Assembly (NCBI RefSeq): GCF_014700075.1 | Contig: NZ_JACXBU010000018.1 | Coordinates: 1-61,610, forward strand | Length of the DNA: 61,610 nt | Origin: Pseudomonas sp. JM0905a | GTDB taxonomy: Bacteria; Pseudomonadota; Gammaproteobacteria; Pseudomonadales; Pseudomonadaceae | Reading direction: 5' to 3' | Shown here: in pieces, positions 13,287 through 20,145 of the stretch | Layout of the letters: every line of letters starts with the position of its first letter | How positions within the stretch are numbered: the stretch's first letter is position 1 | Position numbers and translations under genes: made by a program | The notes under the pieces: model-generated | Seen by the model: only the letters and a program-made list of their open reading frames with translations | Database searches by the model: none | Told to the model about the DNA's origin: nothing

Positions 13287-14522
13287 ATGGCTTTGATCGT
13301 ACAGAAGTTTGGGGGGACCTCGGTCGGCACTGTCGAGCGCATCGAACAGGTGGCCGAGAAGGTGAAGAAGTTCCGCGAAGGCGGCGATGACATCGTGGTC
13401 GTGGTTTCCGCCATGAGCGGCGAAACCAACCGCCTGATCGATCTGGCCAAACAGATCAGCGAGCAGCCGGTACCGCGCGAACTGGACGTGATGGTCTCCA
13501 CTGGCGAACAGGTGACCATCGCCCTGCTGGCCATGGCGCTGATCAAGCGCGGCGTGCCGGCGGTTTCCTATACCGGTAACCAGGTGCGCATCCTCACCGA
13601 CAGCGCCCACAACAAGGCGCGCATCCTGCAGATCGACGACCAGAAGATCCGTGCCGACCTCAAGGCCGGCCGCGTGGTCGTGGTCGCCGGCTTCCAGGGC
13701 GTGGATGAGCACGGCAACATCACCACCCTCGGTCGTGGCGGCTCCGACACCACCGGCGTAGCCCTGGCGGCGGCCCTGAAGGCCGACGAGTGCCAGATCT
13801 ACACCGATGTAGATGGCGTCTACACCACCGATCCGCGCGTGGTGCCCCAGGCTCAGCGCCTGGACAAGATCACCTTCGAAGAGATGCTGGAAATGGCCAG
13901 CCTCGGCTCCAAGGTGCTGCAGATTCGCTCGGTGGAGTTCGCCGGCAAATACAATGTCCCGCTGCGCGTGCTGCACAGCTTCCAGGAGGGTCCGGGCACC
14001 CTCATTACCCTTGATGAAGAGGAATCCATGGAACAGCCGATCATCTCCGGCATCGCCTTCAACCGCGACGAAGCCAAGCTGACCATCCGTGGCGTGCCGG
14101 ACATCCCCGGCGTGGCTTTCAAGATTCTGGGCCCGATCAGTGCCTCCAATATCGAAGTGGACATGATCGTGCAGAACGTCGCGCACGATAACACCACCGA
14201 TTTCACCTTCACCGTGCACCGTAACGACTACCAGAACGCCCAGCGCGTGCTGGAGCAGACCGCTAGCGAACTCGGCGCCCGTGAAGTGATCGGCGACACC
14301 AAGATCGCCAAGGTCTCCATCGTCGGCGTCGGCATGCGTTCCCACGCTGGCGTAGCCAGCCGCATGTTCGAAGCCCTGGCCAAGGAAACCATCAACATCC
14401 AGATGATCTCCACTTCGGAAATCAAGGTTTCCGTGGTGATTGAAGAAAAATATCTGGAGCTGGCGGTCCGTGCACTGCACACCGCCTTCGAGCTGGACGC
14501 CCCGTCTCGACAGGGCGAGTAA
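13287..14522 (+). CDS. lysC: Aspartokinase (alpha subunit; possible internal beta start)
   Basis: ATP-dependent phosphorylation of aspartate, the entry step to lysine, methionine and threonine. The 411-aa protein starts with the kinase motif VQKFGGTSVG and carries two ACT regulatory regions in the C-terminal third (FKILGPISASNIEVDMI; SIVGVGMRSHAGVASRMF). It is a monofunctional LysC of normal size. An in-frame ATG at 14028 (M248) preceded by AGAGGA could start a 164-aa regulatory beta subunit, as in other alpha2beta2 aspartokinases. Confidence 0.96.
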   Translation: MALIVQKFGGTSVGTVERIEQVAEKVKKFREGGDDIVVVVSAMSGETNRLIDLAKQISEQPVPRELDVMVSTGEQVTIALLAMALIKRGVPAVSYTGNQVRILTDSAHNKARILQIDDQKIRADLKAGRVVVVAGFQGVDEHGNITTLGRGGSDTTGVALAAALKADECQIYTDVDGVYTTDPRVVPQAQRLDKITFEEMLEMASLGSKVLQIRSVEFAGKYNVPLRVLHSFQEGPGTLITLDEEESMEQPIISGIAFNRDEAKLTIRGVPDIPGVAFKILGPISASNIEVDMIVQNVAHDNTTDFTFTVHRNDYQNAQRVLEQTASELGAREVIGDTKIAKVSIVGVGMRSHAGVASRMFEALAKETINIQMISTSEIKVSVVIEEKYLELAVRALHTAFELDAPSRQGE

Positions 14523-14532
14523 GGCAAATTCC

Positions 14533-14568
14533 AAAAGGCGCGGCTCATCCCGCGCCTTTTGTCGTTTT
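14533..14568. terminator. Rho-independent terminator after lysC
   Basis: An 11-bp stem, AAAAGGCGCGG (14533-14543) and CCGCGCCTTTT (14550-14560), with a 6-nt loop, is followed by GTCGTTTTT. Confidence 0.88.
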
Positions 14569-14582
14569 TGGCCGCTGCGGTG

Positions 14583-14611
14583 GAACTTTCCTTTTGCCGG
14601 GGCTGGTCAAT
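14583..14611 (+). promoter_or_regulatory. Candidate AlgU/sigma-E-type promoter of rsmA
   Basis: GAACTT (14583-14588) and a TCAAT box (14607-14611) resemble an extracytoplasmic-function promoter, although the 18-bp spacer is 1-2 bp longer than usual. P. aeruginosa rsmA is known to have an AlgU-dependent promoter, so the match is plausible. Confidence 0.4.
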
Positions 14612-14708
14612 ACTTGGGTGTAAGCTCCAGCGGCAATTCTGTGCCGGGGCCGTAACCATTTCTTTTTTGCAGACTGTTGTCCCGAAACGAATCCGTAAGG
14701 AGAAAGGA

Positions 14709-14894
14709 ATGCTGATTCTGACTCGCCGGGTCGGAGAGACCCTGATGGTGGGTGACGATGTCACTGTGACCGTGCTTGGCGTGAAAGGTAATCAGGTGCG
14801 CATTGGTGTCAATGCTCCCAAGGAGGTTGCCGTGCATCGCGAAGAAATCTACCAGCGCATACAGAAAGAGAAAGACCAGGAACCAAGCCACTAA
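14709..14894 (+). CDS. rsmA: Global post-transcriptional regulator RsmA/CsrA
   Basis: Homodimeric RNA-binding protein. It binds GGA motifs near ribosome-binding sites and represses secondary-metabolism and biofilm genes; it is titrated by RsmY/RsmZ-type sRNAs. The 61-aa sequence starts [18 protein letters not shown] and includes [13 protein letters not shown]; the RNA-contact residues L4 and R44 are intact. AAGGAGAAAGGA precedes the ATG. A tRNA cluster follows, as in P. aeruginosa. Confidence 0.97.
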   Translation: MLILTRRVGETLMVGDDVTVTVLGVKGNQVRIGVNAPKEVAVHREEIYQRIQKEKDQEPSH

Positions 14895-14913
14895 TTTTTC
14901 TGCATTTTTTGCT

Positions 14914-14941
14914 TTGCAAACGGGGAAAACATGGATATCAT
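14914..14941 (+). promoter_or_regulatory. Promoter of the tRNA-Ser gene
   Basis: TTGCAA (14914-14919), a 16-bp spacer and TATCAT (14936-14941) lie 15 bp before the tRNA, just after rsmA. Confidence 0.5.
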
Positions 14942-14955
14942 GCGCCCCGTGTTGC

Positions 14956-15046
14956 GGAGAGGTGGCCGAGTGGCCGAAGGCGCTCCCCTGCTAAGGGAGT
15001 ACACCTCAAAAGGGTGTCGGGGGTTCGAATCCCCCCTTCTCCGCCA
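14956..15046 (+). tRNA. tRNA-Ser(GCT)
   Basis: A 91-nt class II tRNA with encoded CCA. The acceptor stem is GGAGAGG/CTTCTCC, the anticodon loop CTGCTAA gives GCT, there is a long variable arm, and the T-loop is GTTCGAATC. Confidence 0.95.
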
Positions 15047-15110
15047 TATTTCGTGTTGTAGGGTGGTCAGCGGTAGATCGATAAGTTATTGAAACTTCTC
15101 GAAAAAACAG

Positions 15111-15138
15111 TTGACCGAGGCTAAAAATTCCCTATAAT
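15111..15138 (+). promoter_or_regulatory. Strong promoter of the tRNA-Arg pair
   Basis: TTGACC (15111-15116), a 16-bp spacer and a perfect TATAAT (15133-15138) are followed by a GC-rich discriminator (GCGCGCCC). This is the pattern of a stringently controlled stable-RNA promoter. Confidence 0.8.
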
Positions 15139-15151
15139 GCGCGCCCACAAC

Positions 15152-15228
15152 GCACTCATAGCTCAGCTGGATAGAGTACCCGGCTACGAACCGGGCGGTC
15201 GGAGGTTCGAATCCTCCTGAGTGCGCCA
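15152..15228 (+). tRNA. tRNA-Arg(ACG), copy 1
   Basis: A 77-nt tRNA with encoded CCA. The acceptor arm starts GCACTCA and ends TGAGTGC. The anticodon ACG in CTACGAA is read as ICG after deamination. Confidence 0.96.
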
Positions 15229-15300
15229 TCTTTCAAGGCTCTTGGCGTAGCCAGGGTCATGAAGAAACCAGCGGTGATCTGGTCTAAAAACACCAACTAC

Positions 15301-15377
15301 GCACTCATAGCTCAGCTGGATAGAGTACCCGGCTACGAACCGGGCGGTCGGAGGTTCGAATCCTCCTGAGTGCGCCA
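15301..15377 (+). tRNA. tRNA-Arg(ACG), copy 2
   Basis: Identical to copy 1 and 72 bp downstream. No separate promoter is obvious in the spacer, so it is probably co-transcribed. Confidence 0.96.
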
Positions 15378-15382
15378 TACCG

Positions 15383-15417
15383 AAAGGGCCTGCAGCAATG
15401 CAGGCCCTTTTTATTTT
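15383..15417. terminator. Terminator of the tRNA operon
   Basis: A 12-bp stem, AAAGGGCCTGCA (15383-15394) and TGCAGGCCCTTT (15399-15410), with loop GCAA, is followed by TTATTTTT. It also reaches the 3' end of the convergent gene. Confidence 0.9.
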
Positions 15418-15422
15418 TGCAT

Positions 15423-15926
15423 TCAGCGTCTGCCTTTCACGCAGCCGTCCTCGTCAAACGCTACTTGCTGGCCGGTTCCTTTCTTCGCCTTGTAGTGGTA
15501 ACGGACCTGGCCATTGGTGCCGCTAATGCGGTCCGGCTTGCCCAGTGCACTTTCGACGTCGGCGCGGGTCATGCCTTTGCGGATCTCCTTCCGAATGATC
15601 GCCCTGCGCCGTTCCTGCGGCGAAATCAGGTTGCCGCACACTTCTTCTCGTTCGCCGACAACTACTATTTCCTTGGAGCGTTCAGGGCTTTCCCAGTTCT
15701 GACTCGGAAAGTACTGGCTGCCGGTTTCCTCCGGTATCGGCTCGTTGCTCAACAGGTTCGGCGTCCTGGTGCGTTGATGTTCGACTTGGCTGCCCGCCGG
15801 GCAGCCATGCTGGTTGAAGCTGACGTTGCCTTCGGCGTCACTGCAGCGGAAGACGGACGCCGCATTCAGTGGGGTTTGCGGCAAGCAGGGCAGGGCGATG
15901 AGGGGGAGGATCGAGAGTCGTTTCAT
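15423..15926 (-). CDS. DUF4124-domain exported protein
   Basis: A 167-aa protein with a signal peptide (KRLSILPLIALPCLPQTPLNA, cleavage near AASVFRC). The DUF4124 core follows (VFRCSDAEGNVSFNQHGCP), with two cysteines that may pair. The C-terminal part, IRKGMTRADVESALGKPD, resembles the SmpA/BamE-type repeat seen in small envelope proteins. It is likely periplasmic, function unknown, and convergent with the tRNA operon. Confidence 0.85.
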   Translation of the reverse strand: MKRLSILPLIALPCLPQTPLNAASVFRCSDAEGNVSFNQHGCPAGSQVEHQRTRTPNLLSNEPIPEETGSQYFPSQNWESPERSKEIVVVGEREEVCGNLISPQERRRAIIRKEIRKGMTRADVESALGKPDRISGTNGQVRYHYKAKKGTGQQVAFDEDGCVKGRR

Positions 15927-16140
15927 GGTGCCTTCTCCTTGGCATGGGCTCTCGAGCGTATCCGGTGATTTTCTTTGCCTGGGCGTGTCCTACAGTAGGT
16001 TGCTTTCGTCGCACCAAGGTGAAGGCAATCCCAGCTATGCGATGCAAGCGATTGTTCTTTCCACGATTTTGTAACGCGTGAGTCGAATGGCGGTGTTATC
16101 ATTGCGCGGTCAGCCCCGCCGGGGCATTCGGACAACCATC

Positions 16141-16200
16141 ATGGACTTACCCAGTAGTTACTCAGAATCCCGATTGCACAATCGCGAAATGACTGTCTGA
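16141..16200 (+). CDS. Putative 19-aa leader peptide upstream of mgtE
   Basis: An ATG at 16141 opens a 19-codon frame (MDLPSSYSESRLHNREMTV) ending in TGA 43 bp before mgtE. It contains a small hairpin (CGATT/AATCG, 16171-16184). There is no strong ribosome-binding site. Mg2+ transporter genes in other bacteria carry leader peptides that sense translation, which makes this worth noting; it could still be chance. Confidence 0.3.
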   Translation: MDLPSSYSESRLHNREMTV

Positions 16201-16210
16201 CCCCTTTTCG

Positions 16211-16240
16211 GCGCGCCCCGCCGCTGGGGGTGGAGCGCGC
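16211..16240 (+). promoter_or_regulatory. Hairpin over the mgtE ribosome-binding site
   Basis: GCGCGC at 16211-16216 pairs with GCGCGC at 16235-16240, with an inner CCCC/GGGG pairing. The purine-rich GGAG (16232-16235) that would be the Shine-Dalgarno of mgtE lies within the 3' arm, so the structure could gate translation. Confidence 0.45.
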
Positions 16241-16243
16241 TAT

Positions 16244-17686
16244 ATGACTGAAGTAGAAGCCAAAAAGCCGCAAGAGAGCCTGCAGGACCGCCTGGCCCAG
16301 GTTATCGATCTGCTGCATCGCCACAAGCTGGTAGAAGACCTGACCCACCGTCAGGAAGGCCAGCATCGCGACCTCGTTGAAAACCTCGTCCACCGGCAGA
16401 ACCTTGCCGAGCTTCAGCGCAAGCTGGATGAGCTGCACCCTGCCGACATCGCCCACATCCTTGAAGCCCTGCCGCTGAATGACCGCCTGACGGTCTGGCA
16501 GTTGGTCAAGGCGGAGCGCGACGGCGACATCCTCCTCGAAGTATCCGACGCCGTTCGGGAGTCGCTGATCGCCGACATGGACGATCACGAACTGCTTGCC
16601 GCGGCTAAGGAAATGGACGCCGACGAGCTGGCCGATCTCGCGCCCGAGTTGCCGCGAGACGTGATCCACGAGCTGATGGAAACCCTCGATGCGCAGCAGC
16701 GCGAGCGTGTTCGCTCCGTGCTGTCCTACGAGGAAGACCAGGTCGGCGCGCTGATGGACTTCGAGATGGTCACCATCCGTGATGACGTGGCCCTGGAAGT
16801 GGTGTTGCGCTACCTGCGCCGCCTGAAGGAGCTGCCTGGTCATACCGACAAGCTTTTCGTGGTGGATTACGACGGCATCCTCAAGGGCGTTCTGCCCATC
16901 AAGCGTTTGCTGGTGAACGACCCGGACAAGGAAGTGGCCGACGTGATGGCCACCGACCCGGTGAGCTTCCATCCGGATGAAGATGCCTACGATGCCGCCC
17001 AGGCGTTCGAGCGCTACGACCTGGTTTCGGCGCCGGTGGTGGACAAGAACGGCAAGCTGATCGGCCGTCTGACCATCGACGAGATGGTCGACCTGATCCG
17101 TGAGGAAAGCGAGAACGAAGTCCTCAACATGGCCGGTCTGCGCGAAGAGGAAGACATCTTCGCCTCGGTCTGGAAATCGGTGGGCAACCGCTGGGCCTGG
17201 CTGGCGGTCAATCTGGTCACCGCCTTCATCGCGTCGCGCGTCATCGGCTTGTTCGAAGGTTCCATCGAGAAGCTGGTGGCCCTTGCCGCGCTGATGCCCA
17301 TCGTCGCCGGGATTGGCGGCAACTCCGGCAACCAGACTATCACCATGATCGTCCGCGCCATGGCCCTCGACCAGGTCGGGACGGGCAACACCTCGCGCCT
17401 GTTGCGCAAGGAATTGGGCGTGGCGCTCATCAATGGCCTGATCTGGGGCGGGGTGATTGGCCTGGTGGCCTACTCCCTGTACGGCAGTTGGTCATTGGGT
17501 GCAGTGATGACGGGTGCCATGACGTTGAACCTGCTGCTCGCGGCGCTGATGGGCGTGCTGATTCCTATGACGCTGACGCGCATGGGGCGCGACCCGGCCA
17601 TGGGCTCCAGCGTGATGATCACGGCCATGACCGACAGTGGTGGCTTCTTCATCTTCCTCGGGCTTGCCACCCTGTTCCTGCTCTGA
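16244..17686 (+). CDS. mgtE: Magnesium channel/transporter MgtE
   Basis: Inner-membrane Mg2+ channel gated by cytosolic Mg2+. The 480-aa protein has an N-terminal MgtE-N domain (about residues 40-135), two CBS domains (about 140-265), a connecting helix, and five transmembrane helices from about 300. The selectivity region PIVAGIGGNSGNQ is at 352-364. In P. aeruginosa MgtE also affects type III secretion via RsmY/RsmZ. The gene is monocistronic and followed by a strong terminator. Confidence 0.95.
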   Translation: MTEVEAKKPQESLQDRLAQVIDLLHRHKLVEDLTHRQEGQHRDLVENLVHRQNLAELQRKLDELHPADIAHILEALPLNDRLTVWQLVKAERDGDILLEVSDAVRESLIADMDDHELLAAAKEMDADELADLAPELPRDVIHELMETLDAQQRERVRSVLSYEEDQVGALMDFEMVTIRDDVALEVVLRYLRRLKELPGHTDKLFVVDYDGILKGVLPIKRLLVNDPDKEVADVMATDPVSFHPDEDAYDAAQAFERYDLVSAPVVDKNGKLIGRLTIDEMVDLIREESENEVLNMAGLREEEDIFASVWKSVGNRWAWLAVNLVTAFIASRVIGLFEGSIEKLVALAALMPIVAGIGGNSGNQTITMIVRAMALDQVGTGNTSRLLRKELGVALINGLIWGGVIGLVAYSLYGSWSLGAVMTGAMTLNLLLAALMGVLIPMTLTRMGRDPAMGSSVMITAMTDSGGFFIFLGLATLFLL

Positions 17687-17698
17687 CCAGGGCACAAA

Positions 17699-17735
17699 CG
17701 AATAAGCCGCCTTCAAGGGCGGCTTATTCGTTTCT
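17699..17735. terminator. Bidirectional terminator after mgtE
   Basis: A 13-bp stem, CGAATAAGCCGCC (17699-17711) and GGCGGCTTATTCG (17718-17730), is followed by TTTCTG. Confidence 0.85.
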
Positions 17736-17784
17736 GTGGCATCAGGCATGCAACCGCTTCTCCGAGCCTCGAATCGGAGGCATG

Positions 17785-17804
17785 AAAAAACCGGCAATCG
17801 CCGG
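17785..17804 (-). terminator. Terminator of the AmrZ-like gene
   Basis: Read on the minus strand, GCCGG(loop)CCGGC forms a short stem over 17791-17804 and is followed by TTTTTT, 26 bp beyond the stop codon. Confidence 0.75.
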
Positions 17805-17829
17805 CTTCTTCAATGAATGCGAGGCAGTC

Positions 17830-18156
17830 TCACGACTCCTCGGCAGCCAGTTCCGCATCGTGGGCGATCAGCGCAACCAGTGCGTTCTGCTGGCGCCGGG
17901 AGAGTTGGCGGAAACGCTGCAGTAGCTCGCGCTCGTGCAGGCTCAGCTCTGGGCTGTCCAGGCGCATGGAAACGCCTTCGTCCAGTGCGCCTTCCTGGAG
18001 CATGCTCTGCTCAAGGCGGGCGATGATCTCGGAGTTCATGCTGCGATGGTGGTTGCGGGCCACGACAGCAATGCGCTCTCGCATACCCTCGGGGAGACGA
18101 ACGACGAATTTGTCAGCCGTGCGACTGGAATAGATAGCCTGTTTCATAGGGCGCAT
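17830..18156 (-). CDS. amrZ: AmrZ-like ribbon-helix-helix transcription factor
   Basis: A 108-aa Arc/MetJ-type DNA-binding protein. The beta-strand [15 protein letters not shown] contains K16, V18 and R20, equivalent to the DNA-contact residues K18, V20 and R22 of P. aeruginosa AmrZ. The helices ([19 protein letters not shown]) and the C-terminal tetramerisation region ([23 protein letters not shown]) also match. AmrZ controls alginate, motility and c-di-GMP genes and represses its own gene. The symbol rests on remembered similarity; a close paralogue is possible. The start could be M1 or M4. Confidence 0.75.
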   Translation of the reverse strand: MRPMKQAIYSSRTADKFVVRLPEGMRERIAVVARNHHRSMNSEIIARLEQSMLQEGALDEGVSMRLDSPELSLHERELLQRFRQLSRRQQNALVALIAHDAELAAEES

Positions 18157-18656
18157 ACATTCAACCGGTTAGTTCAGGAAAGCGATGCTGGCAATGAGCC
18201 GCAAGATTGTCACCGGTTTGACTGTTCTTGGCAGCAATTGTTCAGCCAGTTTCGCGATTCGAATCGGTATGACCCTAAGGTCAGCAAAACGTTTCCTTGA
18301 CGTCAAATTGGTGTCAGATTGTGATCGTTATAGAGGCTTTTGGCCAGCACCAATTGTCCGAATTGAGAGTGGATGAACACTTTCCAGACAATTCCCAGAT
18401 GCCGTTTCCACCGCTCTAAATCACGCATCAAGCACAATCCGACAGCCGCTTTGCCCCTCGAAGCCCCATTCAAGGTCCATGAAGGCATCATGATGCTTTA
18501 TGGCCATCATGCTAAAGGGTAGCTGCTGTTGTCTGACCACGCCCTTCGCAAAAGAATCCTTTGCGCTGTCATAAAAGCGGTTCAAAATTTTTGAACCAGT
18601 ACACACGACGCTCCGTCGTAACCATCGTTCGCAACCCATTCCCACCAGGTGCATTC
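18157..18656. other. 500-bp divergent intergenic region amrZ/phnN
   Basis: AT-richer than its surroundings. It must hold the promoters of both divergent genes. A perfect 12-bp palindrome GCATCATGATGC lies at 18485-18496. Short reading frames on the minus strand (18303-18491, 18421-18654) lack ribosome-binding sites and recognisable domains. I see no convincing gene here; a small RNA cannot be excluded. Confidence 0.5.
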
Positions 18657-19241
18657 ATGACAGGCAGGCTCATCTACCTCATCGGCCCGTCCGGTTCCGG
18701 CAAGGACAGCCTCCTGGATGCCGTGCGAGAGCGCTTGGGCGGGCAGGGTTGCCGCGTTGCACGCCGGGTCATCACCCGTTCCGCCGAGGCCAAGGGCGAG
18801 TTGGCGGAAGCCGTCAGTCCCGAAGCATTCGCCGAACGCGAGGCCCGTGGTGACTTCGCCATGAGCTGGTACGCCAACGGCCTGTCCTATGGCATCCCCC
18901 GAGTGATCGACGACTGGCTCGCTGCGGGCGACGACGTGCTGGTTAACGGCTCCCGTGGTTACCTGCCGGAAGCACGCCGACGTTATCCGCACCTACTGGC
19001 CGTGCTGCTGACGGTGGAGGATGGCGTCTTGCGCACACGCCTGCATGCCCGCGGCCGTGAGTCGGCGGAAGAGATCGAAGCCCGGCTGGCGCGCAATGCC
19101 GGGTTTGCCGATACCCTGCTCGCTGGCGAGAACGCCGATCTCTGCCTGCTGGACAACTCCGGCTCCCTCGCCGAGACCTGCCAGCGCCTGCTGCAGCTCA
19201 TCGAAGACCACCGGCCCTTTGCCTGGCCCGACTCGGCCTGA
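18657..19241 (+). CDS. phnN: Ribose 1,5-bisphosphate phosphokinase PhnN
   Basis: Makes PRPP from ribose 1,5-bisphosphate and ATP, the last step of the C-P lyase route and an alternative PRPP source. The 194-aa protein is guanylate-kinase-like, with Walker A GPSGSGKDS (K16) at the N-terminus and family motifs ARRVITR, FAMSWYANGLSYGIP and VLVNGSRGYLPEA. ATG 18657 is chosen because family members begin close to the P-loop. No phnC-M genes are next to it; its neighbours are amrZ (divergent) and a repeat element. Confidence 0.9.
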   Translation: MTGRLIYLIGPSGSGKDSLLDAVRERLGGQGCRVARRVITRSAEAKGELAEAVSPEAFAEREARGDFAMSWYANGLSYGIPRVIDDWLAAGDDVLVNGSRGYLPEARRRYPHLLAVLLTVEDGVLRTRLHARGRESAEEIEARLARNAGFADTLLAGENADLCLLDNSGSLAETCQRLLQLIEDHRPFAWPDSA

Positions 19242-19249
19242 GCCCTCTG

Positions 19250-19476
19250 AACCTATTTACGATCTGCTGCGCGTCGGCCGTGCGGCGTTAAAAACAGGCT
19301 GGAGCGCCAGCCCGGTCGGAATGCTCATTTACAGCTCGTAAACTCGTGTGCGAGCCCAGTCCGCTTCCTCGCCTGTTTGATTCGCTGGCGCTCACCCTTC
19401 GGGCCAGCCTTCGGCTGTTACTCCCGTGGGTCGTTGCGCCTTGCATGGCTCTAGCTCGCGAAATCGTAAACAGGTT
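19250..19476. mobile_element. 227-bp MITE-like element with inverted ends
   Basis: The ends are imperfect inverted repeats: AACCTATTTACGAT at 19250-19263 and ATCGTAAACAGGTT at 19463-19476 (one mismatch). The interior holds further inverted motifs (GGCTGGAGCGCCAGCC; TTTACAGCTCGTAAA) and no plausible coding frame. It exactly fills the space between the phnN and lrp stop codons, as expected for a small non-autonomous mobile or dispersed repeat. I recall similar GTTTACGA-bounded repeats in other Pseudomonas genomes, but have not searched. Confidence 0.6.
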
Positions 19477-19477
19477 C

Positions 19478-19945
19478 TCAATCCAACGGCAGTTCCGTGG
19501 TGCGCTTGACCTCGCTCATGGCGATGTTCGAGTGCGCCTCCAGCACATGGGGCCGTTGCAGCAACTGGTCCCGCAGAAAGCGCTCATAGCTGGCGATGTC
19601 CTTGGCCACCACCTTCAACAGGTAATCCGAACCGCCGGCCATGGTGTAGCACTCCAGCACTTCCGGATAGCCGACGATCGCCTCCTCGAATTCTGTGAGG
19701 TTGTTGCGGCCGTGGGCGGACAGCTTGATGTTGACGAAGACCGTGATCGAGAAACCCAGCAGCCTGGGGTTGAGCAGGGCGACCTTGCGCTCGATCAGTC
19801 CTTCCTCCTGCATGCGGTGAATGCGCCGCCAGCAGGGCGATTGGGACAGTTCCACCTTCTCGGCCACCTCGGCGGCGGACAGGTCGGCGTCGTGCTGCAG
19901 CAGGCGCAGGATCTTGCGGTCGATAGGGCTCAGAGTGTTCTGCAT
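19478..19945 (-). CDS. Lrp/AsnC-family transcriptional regulator
   Basis: A 155-aa protein. An N-terminal helix-turn-helix (LSAAEVAEKVELSQSPCWRRIHRM) is followed by a RAM/AsnC ligand domain (VLECYTMAGGSDYLLKVVAKD). It is divergent from the indolepyruvate oxidoreductase gene with a 200-bp shared region, so it very probably controls that gene in response to an amino acid. It resembles the class including BkdR and Lrp, but the exact member cannot be named. Confidence 0.88.
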   Translation of the reverse strand: MQNTLSPIDRKILRLLQHDADLSAAEVAEKVELSQSPCWRRIHRMQEEGLIERKVALLNPRLLGFSITVFVNIKLSAHGRNNLTEFEEAIVGYPEVLECYTMAGGSDYLLKVVAKDIASYERFLRDQLLQRPHVLEAHSNIAMSEVKRTTELPLD

Positions 19946-20145
19946 GAATCAGTCCGAAATTTTGTTCTTGTTGGAAGAATCATGCACAAGTCTGGCCTTG
20001 GAACACGAAAATAGAAAGAAAAAATCAGCACTGTCCGGTCATAGTCTTGGCACCTGTCCGACGCAGCGATCCTGCTTCTGACTGAACACAAGATGGCACC
20101 CACCGTTGCCATCAAGGTCGCCATAAAAATAAAAGGAGCGCCCGC

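Noticed and set aside
15152-15377. Direct repeats resembling a CRISPR array
   Set aside because: The two repeated units are complete tRNA-Arg genes; there are no further repeats and no cas genes.
18303-18654. Short minus-strand frames between amrZ and phnN (62 and 77 aa)
   Set aside because: No ribosome-binding sites, no recognisable domains, overlapping frames, and AT-rich regulatory-looking sequence.
20094-20109. Sigma-54-like promoter (TGGCAC...TTGC) before the oxidoreductase gene
   Set aside because: The GG and GC elements are 11 bp apart instead of the strict 10, and no enhancer-binding partner site is seen.
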